A DNA stretch of 64,000 nucleotides, from NCBI RefSeq assembly GCF_004361695.1, contig NZ_SNVW01000009.1:1-64000 (forward strand), in the 5' to 3' direction. Both the position numbers and the translations under genes were made by a program. Shown in pieces: positions 19,563 to 27,600 of this stretch. Position 1 is the first letter of the stretch. Each line of letters opens with the position of its first letter. The notes under the pieces are model-generated. The model was not told the DNA's origin. It was given only the letters and a program-made list of their open reading frames with translations, and did not search any database. Source of the stretch: Curtobacterium flaccumfaciens. GTDB lineage: Bacteria; Actinomycetota; Actinomycetes; Actinomycetales; Microbacteriaceae.

Positions 19563-20605
19563 GCACGTCCGTCGTTGGAGTTGGAGCTGGAGCTGGAGCT
19601 GGTGCTGGTGGTGTCGCTCGTGGGCACCGCGCCGTCGTGACCGATGCCGGGGCGGCGCTGCCGATCGCCCCGCCCACCGCCGGACCGGTGGCGATCCTGC
19701 CCGAGGCGGCGGCGCTGCACGTCACGGCCGTCACCGAGGCCGGCGGGACGGTGGCACCACTCGACGCCGACACCCGCGGGCTCGTCTGGCTCGACCCGCG
19801 CGACCCGTCCGGTCTCGCGGCGGCGCTCGACTCGGCGCCGGGTGTCGGCTGGGTGCAGCTGCCGTTCGCCGGGGTCGACGCCTTCGCCGACCTCATCGCC
19901 TCGCACGGTGACCGCGTGCTCTTCACCTCCGCGAAGGGCGCCTACGCCGAGCCCGTCGCCGAGCACGCCCTCGCACTGACCCTGGGGACCCTGCGCGTGC
20001 TGCAGAAGCGTGCCCGGGCCCGCTCGTGGGCGACCGAGCCCGAGGGCGTCTCGCTCTACGGCCGGAACGTCGTCGTGATCGGTGCCGGCGGCATCGCGCT
20101 CGAGTACATCCGGCTGCTCGCGCCGTTCGAGGTCTCCGTCACCGTGGTCCGTCGCGCGGCGTCCCCGGTGGACGGCGCGGACCGGACGGTCACGACGGGC
20201 CAGCTCGACGAGGTCCTGCCGGACGCCGACGTGGTGATGATCGCCGCGGCGATGACGTCGGGCACCGCGAAGCTGTTCGGCCCGCGGCAGTTCGCACTGA
20301 TGAAGCCGTCGGCGCGACTGGTGAACATCGCCCGCGGTGGGCTCGTCGACACCGACGCCCTGGTGGAGGCCCTCCGATCCGGCGCGATCGCGGCAGCCGG
20401 GCTCGACGTCACCGACCCGGAGCCCCTGCCCGACGGGCACCCGCTCTGGGACGAGCCCGGCGCGATCATCACGCCGCACCAGGCGGACACGCCCGAGATG
20501 GTGGCGCCGCTCCTCGCCGAGCGGGTGCGCCGCAACGCCACGGCGTTCCTCGGTGGCGCGGGGGACGGGTTCGTCGGCGTGGTGGACCCGGCCGCGGGGT
20601 ACTGA
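19559..20605 (+). CDS. NAD-dependent D-isomer 2-hydroxyacid dehydrogenase
   Basis: A 348-residue member of the D-2-hydroxyacid dehydrogenase family (lactate, glycerate or phosphoglycerate type). The catalytic set is visible: Arg in VNIARGGLVDTDAL, Glu in DVTDPEPLPDGHPLW and His in IITPHQADT. The Rossmann motif is VVIGAGGIALEYI, with Ala at the last glycine position. The start is GTG 19559, overlapping the ABC stop. The first 20 residues are a Gly-Ala-Val run encoded by a GGAGCT hexanucleotide microsatellite. The substrate is unknown. Confidence 0.9.
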   Translation: MSTSVVGVGAGAGAGAGGVARGHRAVVTDAGAALPIAPPTAGPVAILPEAAALHVTAVTEAGGTVAPLDADTRGLVWLDPRDPSGLAAALDSAPGVGWVQLPFAGVDAFADLIASHGDRVLFTSAKGAYAEPVAEHALALTLGTLRVLQKRARARSWATEPEGVSLYGRNVVVIGAGGIALEYIRLLAPFEVSVTVVRRAASPVDGADRTVTTGQLDEVLPDADVVMIAAAMTSGTAKLFGPRQFALMKPSARLVNIARGGLVDTDALVEALRSGAIAAAGLDVTDPEPLPDGHPLWDEPGAIITPHQADTPEMVAPLLAERVRRNATAFLGGAGDGFVGVVDPAAGY

Positions 20606-20687
20606 GCGCGGGGTCGTGCTCGTGGGGTCGTGAGCGCGGCACGCCCGGGATGCGTGGTCGATGCGCGGGGGCGCTCCCAGGTGCTGC

Positions 20688-20693
20688 TATGCT
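20688..20693 (+). promoter_or_regulatory. -10 box for tRNA-Asn
   Basis: TATGCT lies about 46 nt upstream of the mature tRNA-Asn 5' end, in the gap after the dehydrogenase gene. The assignment is by pattern only. Confidence 0.4.
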
Positions 20694-20733
20694 GTTACCC
20701 GTTGTTCGCACGTCATTCGCCAGCGGACAGTGA

Positions 20734-20806
20734 TCCTCGATAGCTCAATTGGCAGAGCAGCCGGCTGTTAACCGGCAGGTTGTTGGTTCGAGTCCAACTC
20801 GGGGAG
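20734..20806 (+). tRNA. tRNA-Asn (GTT)
   Basis: A 73-nt cloverleaf. Acceptor TCCTCGA pairs with TCGGGGA (one G-U); the anticodon stem GCCGG/CCGGC encloses loop CTGTTAA with anticodon GTT (20767-20769). The T-arm contains GGTTCGAGTCC. The discriminator base is G and CCA is not encoded. A strong intrinsic terminator follows within 10 nt. Confidence 0.95.
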
Positions 20807-20812
20807 CAGACA

Positions 20813-20841
20813 GGCCCTCACCCTTCGGGGTGGGGGCCTTT
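20813..20841 (+). terminator. Intrinsic terminator after tRNA-Asn
   Basis: GGCCCTCACCC (20813-20823) and GGGTGGGGGCC (20828-20838) form an 11-bp stem with a stable TTCG tetraloop, followed by TTTC. It is one of the few hairpins in the window with a recognisable U-tract. Confidence 0.85.
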
Positions 20842-21034
20842 CGCGTTGGCGGGCGCTGGCGCCGGCTTCCTCGGGCGGGCGCCGGCGCGAAGGTTCGGCC
20901 TGGGCGACAGTTCACGGGCGCTGAGGCGCGAGAAGTGTCGCTGAGCCCGAAACGCGGGCGGCCGGGGCCCAGGCTCGGCAGCGGCCGGGCGAGCTCGCAG
21001 CCGACGTGGGGACGGAAGCTGTTAGCGTTCACAG

Positions 21035-21523
21035 GTGATCACCGTGCGCCGAGCCCTCGCCGCGGGCGTCGTCGTCGCCGCGGCGATCGGCCTCGCGGGC
21101 TGCACGGCCGGCGCGGAGTCCGAGCCCGAGGACTCGATCGACAGCTCCGCCACCGCGGGCGTCTCGGCCTCCGGCACGGCACCGATCGTCTTCGCCTTCG
21201 TGTGCGCGGTCGGCTCGTCGGACCGCACCGAGACCTACACGACGTACTCCGCCGTGTGGGAGGACGAGCGCACCGACTGCCGGGCCGAACGCATCACCGG
21301 CACCGAGCTCTCGTCGCAGCAGCGCGCTGCCGTGCAGGCGGCCGCGGGCGACGCGACGCTCGAGGAGCTGGCGGCCGGATGCGCGGTCCGGGGGACCGGC
21401 CCGTGGACCGGAACCGTGGGGTCGGCGGCCGGGGCGCACCTCGCCGCGGGCCTCCTCGAGTACTGCCCCGGGCATCCGGAGACCGACCACCTGCGGGACG
21501 CCGTCGCCGCCTGGCGGAGCTGA
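21035..21523 (+). CDS. Small putative lipoprotein of unknown function
   Basis: A 162-residue protein with a lipoprotein signal (RRALAAGVVVAAAIGLAGC, lipobox LAGC). A Ser/Glu-rich linker and a roughly 110-residue domain with three Cys follow (AFVCAVGSSDRTETYTTYSAVW, ERTDCRAE, AGCAVRG, EYCPGHPE). I do not recognise the domain. The GTG start is preceded by TAGCGT at 21023-21028 with a 6-nt spacing, another leaderless arrangement. It stands alone between tRNA-Asn and def. Confidence 0.75.
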   Translation: MITVRRALAAGVVVAAAIGLAGCTAGAESEPEDSIDSSATAGVSASGTAPIVFAFVCAVGSSDRTETYTTYSAVWEDERTDCRAERITGTELSSQQRAAVQAAAGDATLEELAAGCAVRGTGPWTGTVGSAAGAHLAAGLLEYCPGHPETDHLRDAVAAWRS

Positions 21524-21536
21524 GCCGCGCCTCCAG
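21524..21536. repeat. Half copy of the CTGGAGGCGCG palindrome
   Basis: GCCGCGCCTCCAG directly abuts the stop codon of the preceding lipoprotein gene. No inverted partner is present within 60 nt, so this is a solo arm of the family. Confidence 0.6.
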
Positions 21537-21601
21537 GCAGTCGCCGGACCGGACCGGAGCGCACTGGGTCAGACCGGATCGGACCGCACCGACCGCCGGG
21601 G

Positions 21602-22177
21602 TCAGCCCTCGGGGTGGTCGCGCCCGGGCAGCCAGGACTTGCCGGGGCCGCCCCAGCTGTTCTTGCGGATCGCCTTCGCGACCTGCTTGCCGTACGGGTG
21701 CACGAGGCGGTCGGCGTAGAGGTACCCGTCCAGGTGGTCGTACTCGTGCTGGAAGATCCGCGCGAGCCAGCCGTGCGCCTCGACCTCGAAGGGTTCGCCG
21801 TGCTCGTCCTGCGCGCGGAGCAGTGCGGCTTCGGAGCGACGGAGCGGAAAGCGTTCGCCGGGCACCGACAGGCAGCCCTCGGACTCCTCGTCCTCGTCGA
21901 GTTCCTCCACAGCCTCGGGGACCGGGGGTGTGATCCACAGGACGGGGTTCACCGCGGCGCCGCGGTGCACGACCTCGGCATCATCGACCCATGAGTACAC
22001 GAAGAGGCGCTTGCCGACGCCGACCTGCGGACCGGCGAGCCCGACCCCGGGCGCCAGGTCCATGGTCTCGAACATGTCGGCGACGAGTGAACGGAGGTCG
22101 TCATCGAACTCGGTGACCTCGGCTGCACGCTCGTGCAGGACGGGTTCGCCGGTGATGCGGATCGGGAGAACGGCCAT
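21602..22177 (-). CDS. def: Peptide deformylase
   Basis: Removes the N-formyl group from nascent proteins. The 191-residue product has all three motifs: GVGLAGPQVG (Gln51), EGCLSVPGE (Cys102 metal ligand) and HEYDHLDG (His144, Glu145, His148). An acidic insertion (EELDEDEESE) precedes motif 2. Its ATG is 6 nt from a TAACCT -10 box, and this promoter is divergent from and nearly touching that of the NIPA-like gene. Confidence 0.96.
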   Translation of the reverse strand: MAVLPIRITGEPVLHERAAEVTEFDDDLRSLVADMFETMDLAPGVGLAGPQVGVGKRLFVYSWVDDAEVVHRGAAVNPVLWITPPVPEAVEELDEDEESEGCLSVPGERFPLRRSEAALLRAQDEHGEPFEVEAHGWLARIFQHEYDHLDGYLYADRLVHPYGKQVAKAIRKNSWGGPGKSWLPGRDHPEG

Positions 22178-22183
22178 TCACCC

Positions 22184-22210
22184 AGGTTATCCGGCGGGGG
22201 ACGGTAGCCT
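22184..22210. promoter_or_regulatory. Back-to-back leaderless promoters of def and the NIPA-like gene
   Basis: On the minus strand TAACCT (22184-22189) precedes the def ATG by 6 nt. On the plus strand TAGCCT (22205-22210) precedes the transporter GTG by 6 nt. Only 39 bp separate the two start codons, so the -35 regions must overlap the opposing -10 box or start site. Confidence 0.6.
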
Positions 22211-22216
22211 CGACGC

Positions 22217-23131
22217 GTGACGACGGACCTCCAGCTGCCGGATGCGGTGAGCAACCTCACGCCGTTCCAGGCGCTGATGATCCCGGTCGCGCTCGTCGGT
22301 GCGGTGTTCCTGTCGCTCGGGGCACAGTTCCAGAGCCGCGGGGTGCAGCGGGTCGAGGCCCGGCTCGGTCGGCAGTCGCACGGCCTCAGCGTCCGGCACG
22401 TCGTGGCCCTGGTCTCCAGCGGCTACTGGGTGCTCGGCACGCTCATGCTCGGCGTCGCGGTCGTGCTCCAGCTGATCAGCATCACCTTCGCGCCCCTCAT
22501 CGTCGTGCAGCCCCTCGGTGCCGTCGCGCTCGTCATCACGACGTGGTTCTCGTCGCGGTCGTCGGGCGTGCCCCTCGGCCGTCGGGCGCGTCGAGCAGTG
22601 TGGACCTGCATCATCGGTGTCGGCATCTTCGTCGGCATCGCGGCCTTCGTCGGACACGAGAGCGCCATCACCCGGCAGCAGCTCGTGACGGTGCTGGTGA
22701 TCCTGGCGGTCGTGCTCGTCCTGGTGCTCGTGTCGTTCCGCCTCGTCGCGAAGCACAAGAGCGCGCTCTACTACATCGTCGGCGCGGGCGTCCTCTACGG
22801 GTTCGTGGCGACGCTCGCCAAGGTCGTGCTCAACCGGTTCGTGAACGGCACCTTCGACTGGCTCACCGTCCTGGCGATCATCGGGGTCGTCGTCGCTGCG
22901 AGCCTCGGCGGCTACTTCGTGCAGAACGCGTACTCGAGCGGTTCGGCGGACCTCGTGATCGCCGGACTGACCGTCATCGACCCGATCGTCGCCGTTGGCA
23001 TCGGCGTGATCGTGCTCGACGAGGCGTCGGGCGCGCCCTGGATCGCCGTCGCCGGGTTCGTGGTGGCGGCCGCCATCGCCATCACGGGTGTGTTCATGCT
23101 CGCCAAGTACCACCCGCAGACCCGGAGCTGA
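22217..23131 (+). CDS. DMT-superfamily (NIPA-like) membrane protein
   Basis: A 304-residue protein with about nine hydrophobic helices. It begins with a short hydrophilic leader and FQALMIPVALVGAVFLSLGAQFQSRG, and contains LIVVQPLGAVALVITTWFSS, a pattern of the NIPA/DMT group whose eukaryotic members move Mg2+. C-terminal helices include ADLVIAGLTVIDPIVAVGIGVIVLDE. The transported species in actinobacteria is unknown. GTG start with a 6-nt-spaced -10 box. Confidence 0.85.
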   Translation: MTTDLQLPDAVSNLTPFQALMIPVALVGAVFLSLGAQFQSRGVQRVEARLGRQSHGLSVRHVVALVSSGYWVLGTLMLGVAVVLQLISITFAPLIVVQPLGAVALVITTWFSSRSSGVPLGRRARRAVWTCIIGVGIFVGIAAFVGHESAITRQQLVTVLVILAVVLVLVLVSFRLVAKHKSALYYIVGAGVLYGFVATLAKVVLNRFVNGTFDWLTVLAIIGVVVAASLGGYFVQNAYSSGSADLVIAGLTVIDPIVAVGIGVIVLDEASGAPWIAVAGFVVAAAIAITGVFMLAKYHPQTRS

Positions 23132-23271
23132 GCGGTCCGGCTCCCGCCGACTGCCAGCGGGCACTGCGCCGCTCCGGCACCGGGGCGCCTGGTGTCGCCG
23201 TCACCCCGCCGTCACCCCTGGGTATGGCCGGGTCCGCCGCGAGGCGGACGCGCACCCCGCAACGGGTGCGG

Positions 23272-23277
23272 TAGCGT
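23272..23277 (+). promoter_or_regulatory. -10 box for the glycosyltransferase gene
   Basis: TAGCGT lies 43 nt before the GTG start. Unlike many genes here, this one would have a short leader with a GAGAGGA ribosome-binding site (about 23303-23309). Confidence 0.45.
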
Positions 23278-23320
23278 CGCAGACCGACCCGCATTCGCCC
23301 ACGAGAGGACGACGCCAGCC

Positions 23321-24532
23321 GTGTCAGAGGACGCCACCACCGCCACCGCCGAGCCGACGGGTGCGACGGGCGGTCACCGACCGCTCCGCGTCCTGATCGC
23401 AGCGGACACCTTCGCCCCCGACGTGAACGGCGCTGCCACGTTCGCCGAACAGCTCGCCGTCGGCCTCACCGAGCGCGGGCACGAGGTCCACGTCGTCGCC
23501 CCGGCGTCGAGCCGCCACTACGGCACCTTCGACGAGGAACTCCACGGCGTCACCCTCGTCGTGCACCGCCTGAAGTCGTACAAGTGGCCGCTCCACCCGT
23601 GGCTCCGCTTCGTGTGGCCGTGGAGCGTCCGGAAGTGGACGGGCCCGATCCTCGACGCCGTCCAGCCCGACGTGCTCCACATCCAGTCGCACGTCGTGGT
23701 CGGCCGCGGCATCGTGCACGAGGCGAAGGCCCGTGGCATCCGGGTGATCGCCACGAACCACTTCATGCCCGAGAACCTGCTCGAGTACACGCCGTTCGGC
23801 AAGTGGACGCTGCCCATCGCGCTGAAGCTCGCGTGGAACGACGCCGCGAAGACGTACCGGCAGGCCGACGCGATCACGACGCCGACGAACCTGGCGGCCG
23901 ACTACCTGCGCCGTGCGATCGCCGGGCAGCGCGTGCTTGCGATCTCGTGCGGGATCGACGCCTCGCGCTACGTCGCCCGCGAAGGGCGTCCGGCGAACAA
24001 CGACATCGTCTTCGTCGGCCGGGTCGCTCCGGAGAAGAACCTCGACGTCCTCGTGCGGGCCCTGGCGATCCTGCCGGCCGAGCTCGCGACGACGCTGACG
24101 ATCGTCGGCGACGGCGAGATGATCCCGAAGCTCACCGCCCTCGCGAAGGAGCTCGGACTCGAGGACCGCGTGCGCTTCCTCGGGTTCGTCTCGGACGAGG
24201 TCAAGCAGCAGGCGCTCACGAACGCCACGGTGTTCGCGATGCCCTCCACGGCGGAGCTGCAGAGCATCTCGTCGCTCGAGGGGATGGCCTCGGGGCTGCC
24301 CGTCGTCGCGGCGGACTCGATGGCGCTCCCGCACCTCATCGACGGCAACGGCTACCTGTTCGCGCCCGGCGACGTCGACGACCTCGCGGCGAAGCTCACG
24401 GCGGTGCTGACGGCGTCCGACGACGACTACGTCGCCATGCGGGAGCGCAGTCTGGCCATGATCGAGGCACACGACATCAACCGCACGCTCGCGACGTTCG
24501 AGGCGCTGTATCGTGGGGAGCCGGTGGCCTGA
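23321..24532 (+). CDS. GT4-family glycosyltransferase
   Basis: A 403-residue GT-B fold enzyme of the family 4 mannosyl/glucosyl type. The N-terminal domain has RVLIAADTFAPDVNGAATFAEQLA; the linker has CGIDASRY; the donor-binding C-terminal domain has VFVGRVAPEKNLDVLVRAL and the STAELQSISSLEGMASGLPVVAAD segment (EX7E-like). It resembles actinobacterial GDP-mannose-dependent transferases of glycolipid synthesis (PimB/MgtA type), but donor and acceptor are inferred. The start is GTG 23321. tRNA-Met lies 13 nt downstream. Confidence 0.9.
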   Translation: MSEDATTATAEPTGATGGHRPLRVLIAADTFAPDVNGAATFAEQLAVGLTERGHEVHVVAPASSRHYGTFDEELHGVTLVVHRLKSYKWPLHPWLRFVWPWSVRKWTGPILDAVQPDVLHIQSHVVVGRGIVHEAKARGIRVIATNHFMPENLLEYTPFGKWTLPIALKLAWNDAAKTYRQADAITTPTNLAADYLRRAIAGQRVLAISCGIDASRYVAREGRPANNDIVFVGRVAPEKNLDVLVRALAILPAELATTLTIVGDGEMIPKLTALAKELGLEDRVRFLGFVSDEVKQQALTNATVFAMPSTAELQSISSLEGMASGLPVVAADSMALPHLIDGNGYLFAPGDVDDLAAKLTAVLTASDDDYVAMRERSLAMIEAHDINRTLATFEALYRGEPVA

Positions 24533-24545
24533 GGGTCCCCGGCGA

Positions 24546-24620
24546 GGGGCGGTAGCCAAGCTGGTCAAGGCAGTCGGCTCATAACCGAACGATCCGCGGG
24601 TTCGAGTCCCGCCCGCCCTA
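24546..24620 (+). tRNA. tRNA-Met (CAT, elongator)
   Basis: A 75-nt cloverleaf: acceptor GGGGCGG with CCGCCCT (terminal G-U), a long D-loop with AAGCTGGTCAAGG, anticodon loop CTCATAA giving CAT, T-arm GCGGG-TTCGAGT-CCCGC, discriminator A. CCA is not encoded. The three G-C pairs of the anticodon stem that mark initiators are absent, so it is called elongator. It sits between the glycosyltransferase stop and a GTG that follows by 1 nt. Confidence 0.93.
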
Positions 24621-24621
24621 C

Positions 24622-25752
24622 GTGCACTTGCCCAAGAAGCGCGACACGCAGCAGGAAGACCACAGCCCCACACCGAACGTGACGTTCGAGGTGACCCGGG
24701 GTGGCACCGGCGTGCGCGTCAACGCGTTCCGGATCGGCTTCATGGGAGCGATCGGCGTCCTGGTCGCCCTGATCGCCGGGTCGATCGTCAACCAGCTCAG
24801 CACCGTCCTCGTCTACATCGGGGTGGCGCTGTTCCTCGCGCTCGGCATCGACCCGCTCGTGTCGTTCCTCGAGCGGCTCGTCCCGCGCTGGGTGGCGATC
24901 ACGGTGGTGGTCGTCGGCGTGCTGGCGGCGTTCGCCGGCGTGGTGTTCGCGGTCGTCCCGATCCTGGTGCAGCAGGCCACGAACCTCATCCAGAACTTCC
25001 CGGACATCGTGAAGGACCTGTCCGCGCAGCAGTGGGTGCAGGACCTGTCGGACCAGTTCAACGGGTCCTTCGACATCGACCACGCGCTGCAGTCGCTGCA
25101 GTCGTTCGTCGAGAACCCGGGCAACCTGCTGAGCCTCGGTGGCGGGATCCTGGCGGTCGGCAGCGGCATCCTCTCCGGGCTCACCGGCGCCGTCATCGTC
25201 ATCATCCTGATGCTCTACTTCCTCGCGTCGATGCGGGGGATGAAGTCGATGACGTACCGGTTCGTCCCGGCGTCGCGTCGGCAGAACTTCATCGACGTCA
25301 GCGAGCAGATCACCCAGGCGGTCGGCCGCTACGTGGTCGGGCAGATCTCGCAGGCGCTCATCAACGGCATCCTCAGCCTGGTGTTCCTGCTCATCATCGG
25401 CGCTCCGCTGCCGGTGCTGCTGGCGTCCTTCGCGTTCCTCGGGTCGCTCATCCCGCTGGTCGGCACCCTGGCGGCCGCGATCGTCATCTCGCTGCTCTGC
25501 TTCTTCGCCTCGCCGGCCACGGCCCTCGCCGCCGCGATCTACTACCTCGTGTACATGCAGGTCGAGGCCTACGTCATCTCGCCGCGCATCATGTCGCGCG
25601 CCGTGCAGGTGCCTGGTGCGCTCGTCGTCATCGCAGCCGTCGCGGGCGGCACGATCGGCGGCGTCCTCGGCGCCCTGGTCGCGCTGCCGGTCGCCGCGTC
25701 GGTGATCATCATCGTGCAGAAGGTCATCTACCCCCGGCAAGAGCAGGCGTGA
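24622..25752 (+). CDS. AI-2E family transporter
   Basis: A 376-residue membrane protein of the AI-2E/PerM family. A 35-residue cytoplasmic start precedes about eight helices: paired N-terminal helices (GFMGAIGVLVALIAGSIV, VLVYIGVALFLALGIDPLV), an extramembrane region rich in Gln (QQWVQDLSDQFNG), then GQISQALINGILSLVFLLIIGAPLPVLLA and the conserved FLGSLIPLVGTLAAAI and ISPRIMSRAVQVPGALVVIA. The function is generally unclear (permease or ion exchanger). GTG 24622 lies 1 nt after tRNA-Met, so the mRNA would be created by processing at the tRNA 3' end; a downstream in-frame start cannot be excluded. Confidence 0.88.
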   Translation: MHLPKKRDTQQEDHSPTPNVTFEVTRGGTGVRVNAFRIGFMGAIGVLVALIAGSIVNQLSTVLVYIGVALFLALGIDPLVSFLERLVPRWVAITVVVVGVLAAFAGVVFAVVPILVQQATNLIQNFPDIVKDLSAQQWVQDLSDQFNGSFDIDHALQSLQSFVENPGNLLSLGGGILAVGSGILSGLTGAVIVIILMLYFLASMRGMKSMTYRFVPASRRQNFIDVSEQITQAVGRYVVGQISQALINGILSLVFLLIIGAPLPVLLASFAFLGSLIPLVGTLAAAIVISLLCFFASPATALAAAIYYLVYMQVEAYVISPRIMSRAVQVPGALVVIAAVAGGTIGGVLGALVALPVAASVIIIVQKVIYPRQEQA

Positions 25753-26564
25753 GCACCTTCGACGAGCACGTCGCCGGTCGCGACCGCTGGGCGACGAGTC
25801 CCCGCGGACCGCTCGCCCTGGTGAACGCGCAACGTGTCGACCTCCCGCAGCCCGTGTGGCCGGTCCCGGGGCAGTGGGCGCCGGCCGTCGGCGGACTGAC
25901 GGTCACGGCCGCCGCCGAGGACGGCGTGGTCGTCGACGGCGTCCCGGTCGACGGCACCGTGCTCGTCGCCGGCGACGAGGCCGTCGTCGCCTCGACGGTC
26001 GCCTTCCCCGACGGCTTCACCGGGACCGTCTCCCGCGGCACGCTGCGCGTGTGGGACCCCGCGTCCGACGCGATCAGCCGGTTCGCGCGGATCGCCCGCT
26101 TCGACCGCTCGGACGCCTGGGTCACCCCCGGCAGGTACACGCCGGTCCCGGTGGACGGGGCCGGCCTGGAGGCACGTGGCAGCGTCGTCGACGCCGCCGG
26201 CGATCCGCTCGAGGTCGCCGGGCACATCGAGACGGCCTTCGGCACCACCGCGGTGCGGCTCGTCGCCGTGCGGTCCGCGGTGTTCCAGGGTGCGGCGCGG
26301 CTGCAGCTCATCGTGCAGGACGCCACGAGCGCGCTGCCCGAGGACGACCCCGGCAGCACGTACTCGATGGGGCGCTTCCTGTACCTCGACGACCCGGGCG
26401 AGGCCGCCGACGTCGCGCTCGACTGGAACCTGGCGGTCCTGCCGCCGTGCGCGTTCTCGTACCAGTTCGCCTGCCCGATCCCGCCGGAGGACAACCGGAT
26501 CCCGGTGGCGATCACCGCGGGGGAGCGTCACCCGGTCGACACCGCGGGTTCCGTCCTGCACTGA
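25749..26564 (+). CDS. DUF1684 domain protein
   Basis: A 271-residue protein of the DUF1684 family. The diagnostic C-terminal blocks are DPGSTYSMGRFLYLD, ALDWNLAVLPPCAFSYQFACPIPPEDNRIPVAITAGE. No signal peptide is visible. The biochemical role of the family is not established. GTG 25749 overlaps the AI-2E stop (GTGA). The gene ends in the first partial unit of a 16-bp tandem repeat. Confidence 0.85.
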   Translation: MSTFDEHVAGRDRWATSPRGPLALVNAQRVDLPQPVWPVPGQWAPAVGGLTVTAAAEDGVVVDGVPVDGTVLVAGDEAVVASTVAFPDGFTGTVSRGTLRVWDPASDAISRFARIARFDRSDAWVTPGRYTPVPVDGAGLEARGSVVDAAGDPLEVAGHIETAFGTTAVRLVAVRSAVFQGAARLQLIVQDATSALPEDDPGSTYSMGRFLYLDDPGEAADVALDWNLAVLPPCAFSYQFACPIPPEDNRIPVAITAGERHPVDTAGSVLH

Positions 26565-26565
26565 C

Positions 26566-26650
26566 CCCGTTCTGCACAGCGCCCGTTCTGCACCGAGCCC
26601 GTTCTGCACGGCGCCCGTTCTGCACGGCGCCCGTTCTGTGCCCGTTCGCC
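26566..26650. repeat. 16-bp tandem repeat CCCGTTCTGCACNGCG
   Basis: Four units (CCCGTTCTGCAC followed by AGCG, CGAG, GGCG, GGCG) and a degenerate fifth (CCCGTTCTGTG) run head to tail immediately after the DUF1684 stop. The gene's own last codons (GTCCTGCACTGA) look like a diverged unit, so the array probably eroded from or into the gene end. Confidence 0.85.
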
Positions 26651-26681
26651 GCGGTGTGTGGCGTTCCCGGGCTGCAGCCTG

Positions 26682-26687
26682 CATAAT
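26682..26687 (+). promoter_or_regulatory. -10 box for the DUF3145 gene
   Basis: CATAAT is the closest match to TATAAT in this gap and would give a roughly 95-nt leader before the GTG start. By pattern only. Confidence 0.4.
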
Positions 26688-26789
26688 GGGCGTGTCCGCG
26701 AGGACATCACAATCGCATATCGATGGTTCCGAACGAGAACCTCCAGCTCAGGTCGATGGGGAAGTCGCACCTGACGAATCGGAGGAATC

Positions 26790-27290
26790 GTGAACGGAAC
26801 GACCACCGGGGTGCTCTACGTGCACTCCTCACCACGCGCGCTCTGCCCACACGTCGAATGGGCAGCAGGTCGCGCGATGAACCGTGCCGTGAACTTCTCG
26901 TGGCTCGACCAGCCGGCGCAGGACGGCGCCCGCCGGACCGAGTTCACCTGGACCGGCTCGGTCGGGACCGGCGCTGCGATCGCCTCCGCCCTGCGCGGGT
27001 GGGAGCACCTCCGCTACGAGGTCACCGAGGAGCCGACCGCGCAGTCGGACGGCGGCCGCTGGATGCACACCCCCGACCTCGGCGTGTTCTACGCGCAGAC
27101 CGACGTCACCGGCAACATGGTCGTCCCCGAGGACCGCGTCCGCTACGCCATGGAGGTCGCGGGCAGCAACGCCCTCGAACTCCACCGCGAGCTGCGTCTG
27201 GCGCTCGGACAGGCCTGGGACGACGAGCTCGAGCCGTTCCGGCACGCCGCCGAGGGCAACCCCGTCGTCTGGCTCCACCGCGTCGGCTGA
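26790..27290 (+). CDS. DUF3145 family protein
   Basis: A 166-residue actinobacterial protein with the family signature at its N-terminus, TGVLYVHSSPRALCPHVEWA, followed by FSWLDQPAQDGARRTEF and GWEHLRYEVTEEP. No signal or membrane segment is seen. The function of the family is unknown. The GTG start has GGAGG as ribosome-binding site 7 nt upstream. A strong hairpin separates it from the convergent fabF. Confidence 0.9.
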   Translation: MNGTTTGVLYVHSSPRALCPHVEWAAGRAMNRAVNFSWLDQPAQDGARRTEFTWTGSVGTGAAIASALRGWEHLRYEVTEEPTAQSDGGRWMHTPDLGVFYAQTDVTGNMVVPEDRVRYAMEVAGSNALELHRELRLALGQAWDDELEPFRHAAEGNPVVWLHRVG

Positions 27291-27310
27291 CCCCCGCACG
27301 CTTCCTCCGG

Positions 27311-27341
27311 CACGAACGCCGCCCCTCGGGGCGGCGTTCGT
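27311..27341. terminator. Stem-loop after the DUF3145 gene
   Basis: CACGAACGCCGCCCC pairs with GGGGCGGCGTTCGTG around a minimal TC(G) loop, 20 nt after the stop. The stem is symmetric and lies between convergent units, so it could act in both directions. Confidence 0.75.
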
Positions 27342-27394
27342 GCGTCCGGGCCGTCCCCGCCGCACCTGCCCGCCTCCCCCCCCCTGTCACGAAA

Positions 27395-27433
27395 GCGACA
27401 GATGTCCGCGGAACCTCCGCGGACATCTGTCGC
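27395..27433. repeat. 18-bp perfect inverted repeat with 3-nt loop
   Basis: GCGACAGATGTCCGCGGA (27395-27412) and TCCGCGGACATCTGTCGC (27416-27433) are exact complements. A further half copy, GCATCTGTCGCTTTC, follows about 30 nt later. It lies between the DUF3145 hairpin and the fabF hairpin; the rest of the gap (27434-27550) shows no gene. Confidence 0.85.
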
Positions 27434-27550
27434 CTTCGCGGCTCGGACGGCGGGCCCGGTCGCGCATCTGTCGCTTTCGGGGCCGAGACTCGGCAATGCG
27501 GGGGCGCGGCACGGGGAGCGCCCCGCGCGCGGGCCGGCCACGGGAACGAC

Positions 27551-27584
27551 GGAGGCCCGCCCCGCGGACGCGGGACGGGCCTCC
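27551..27584 (-). terminator. Stem-loop downstream of fabF
   Basis: GGAGGCCCGCCCCGCG (27551-27566) pairs with CGCGGGACGGGCCTCC (27569-27584) with one mismatch, 17 nt beyond the fabF stop on the minus strand. The outer GGCCTCC-AGG resembles the CTGGAGG palindrome family. Confidence 0.65.
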
Positions 27585-27600
27585 AGGCCGACAGCCGGAC

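Noticed and set aside
24546-24620. Initiator tRNA-fMet
   Set aside because: The anticodon stem lacks the three consecutive G-C pairs, so it is called elongator tRNA-Met.
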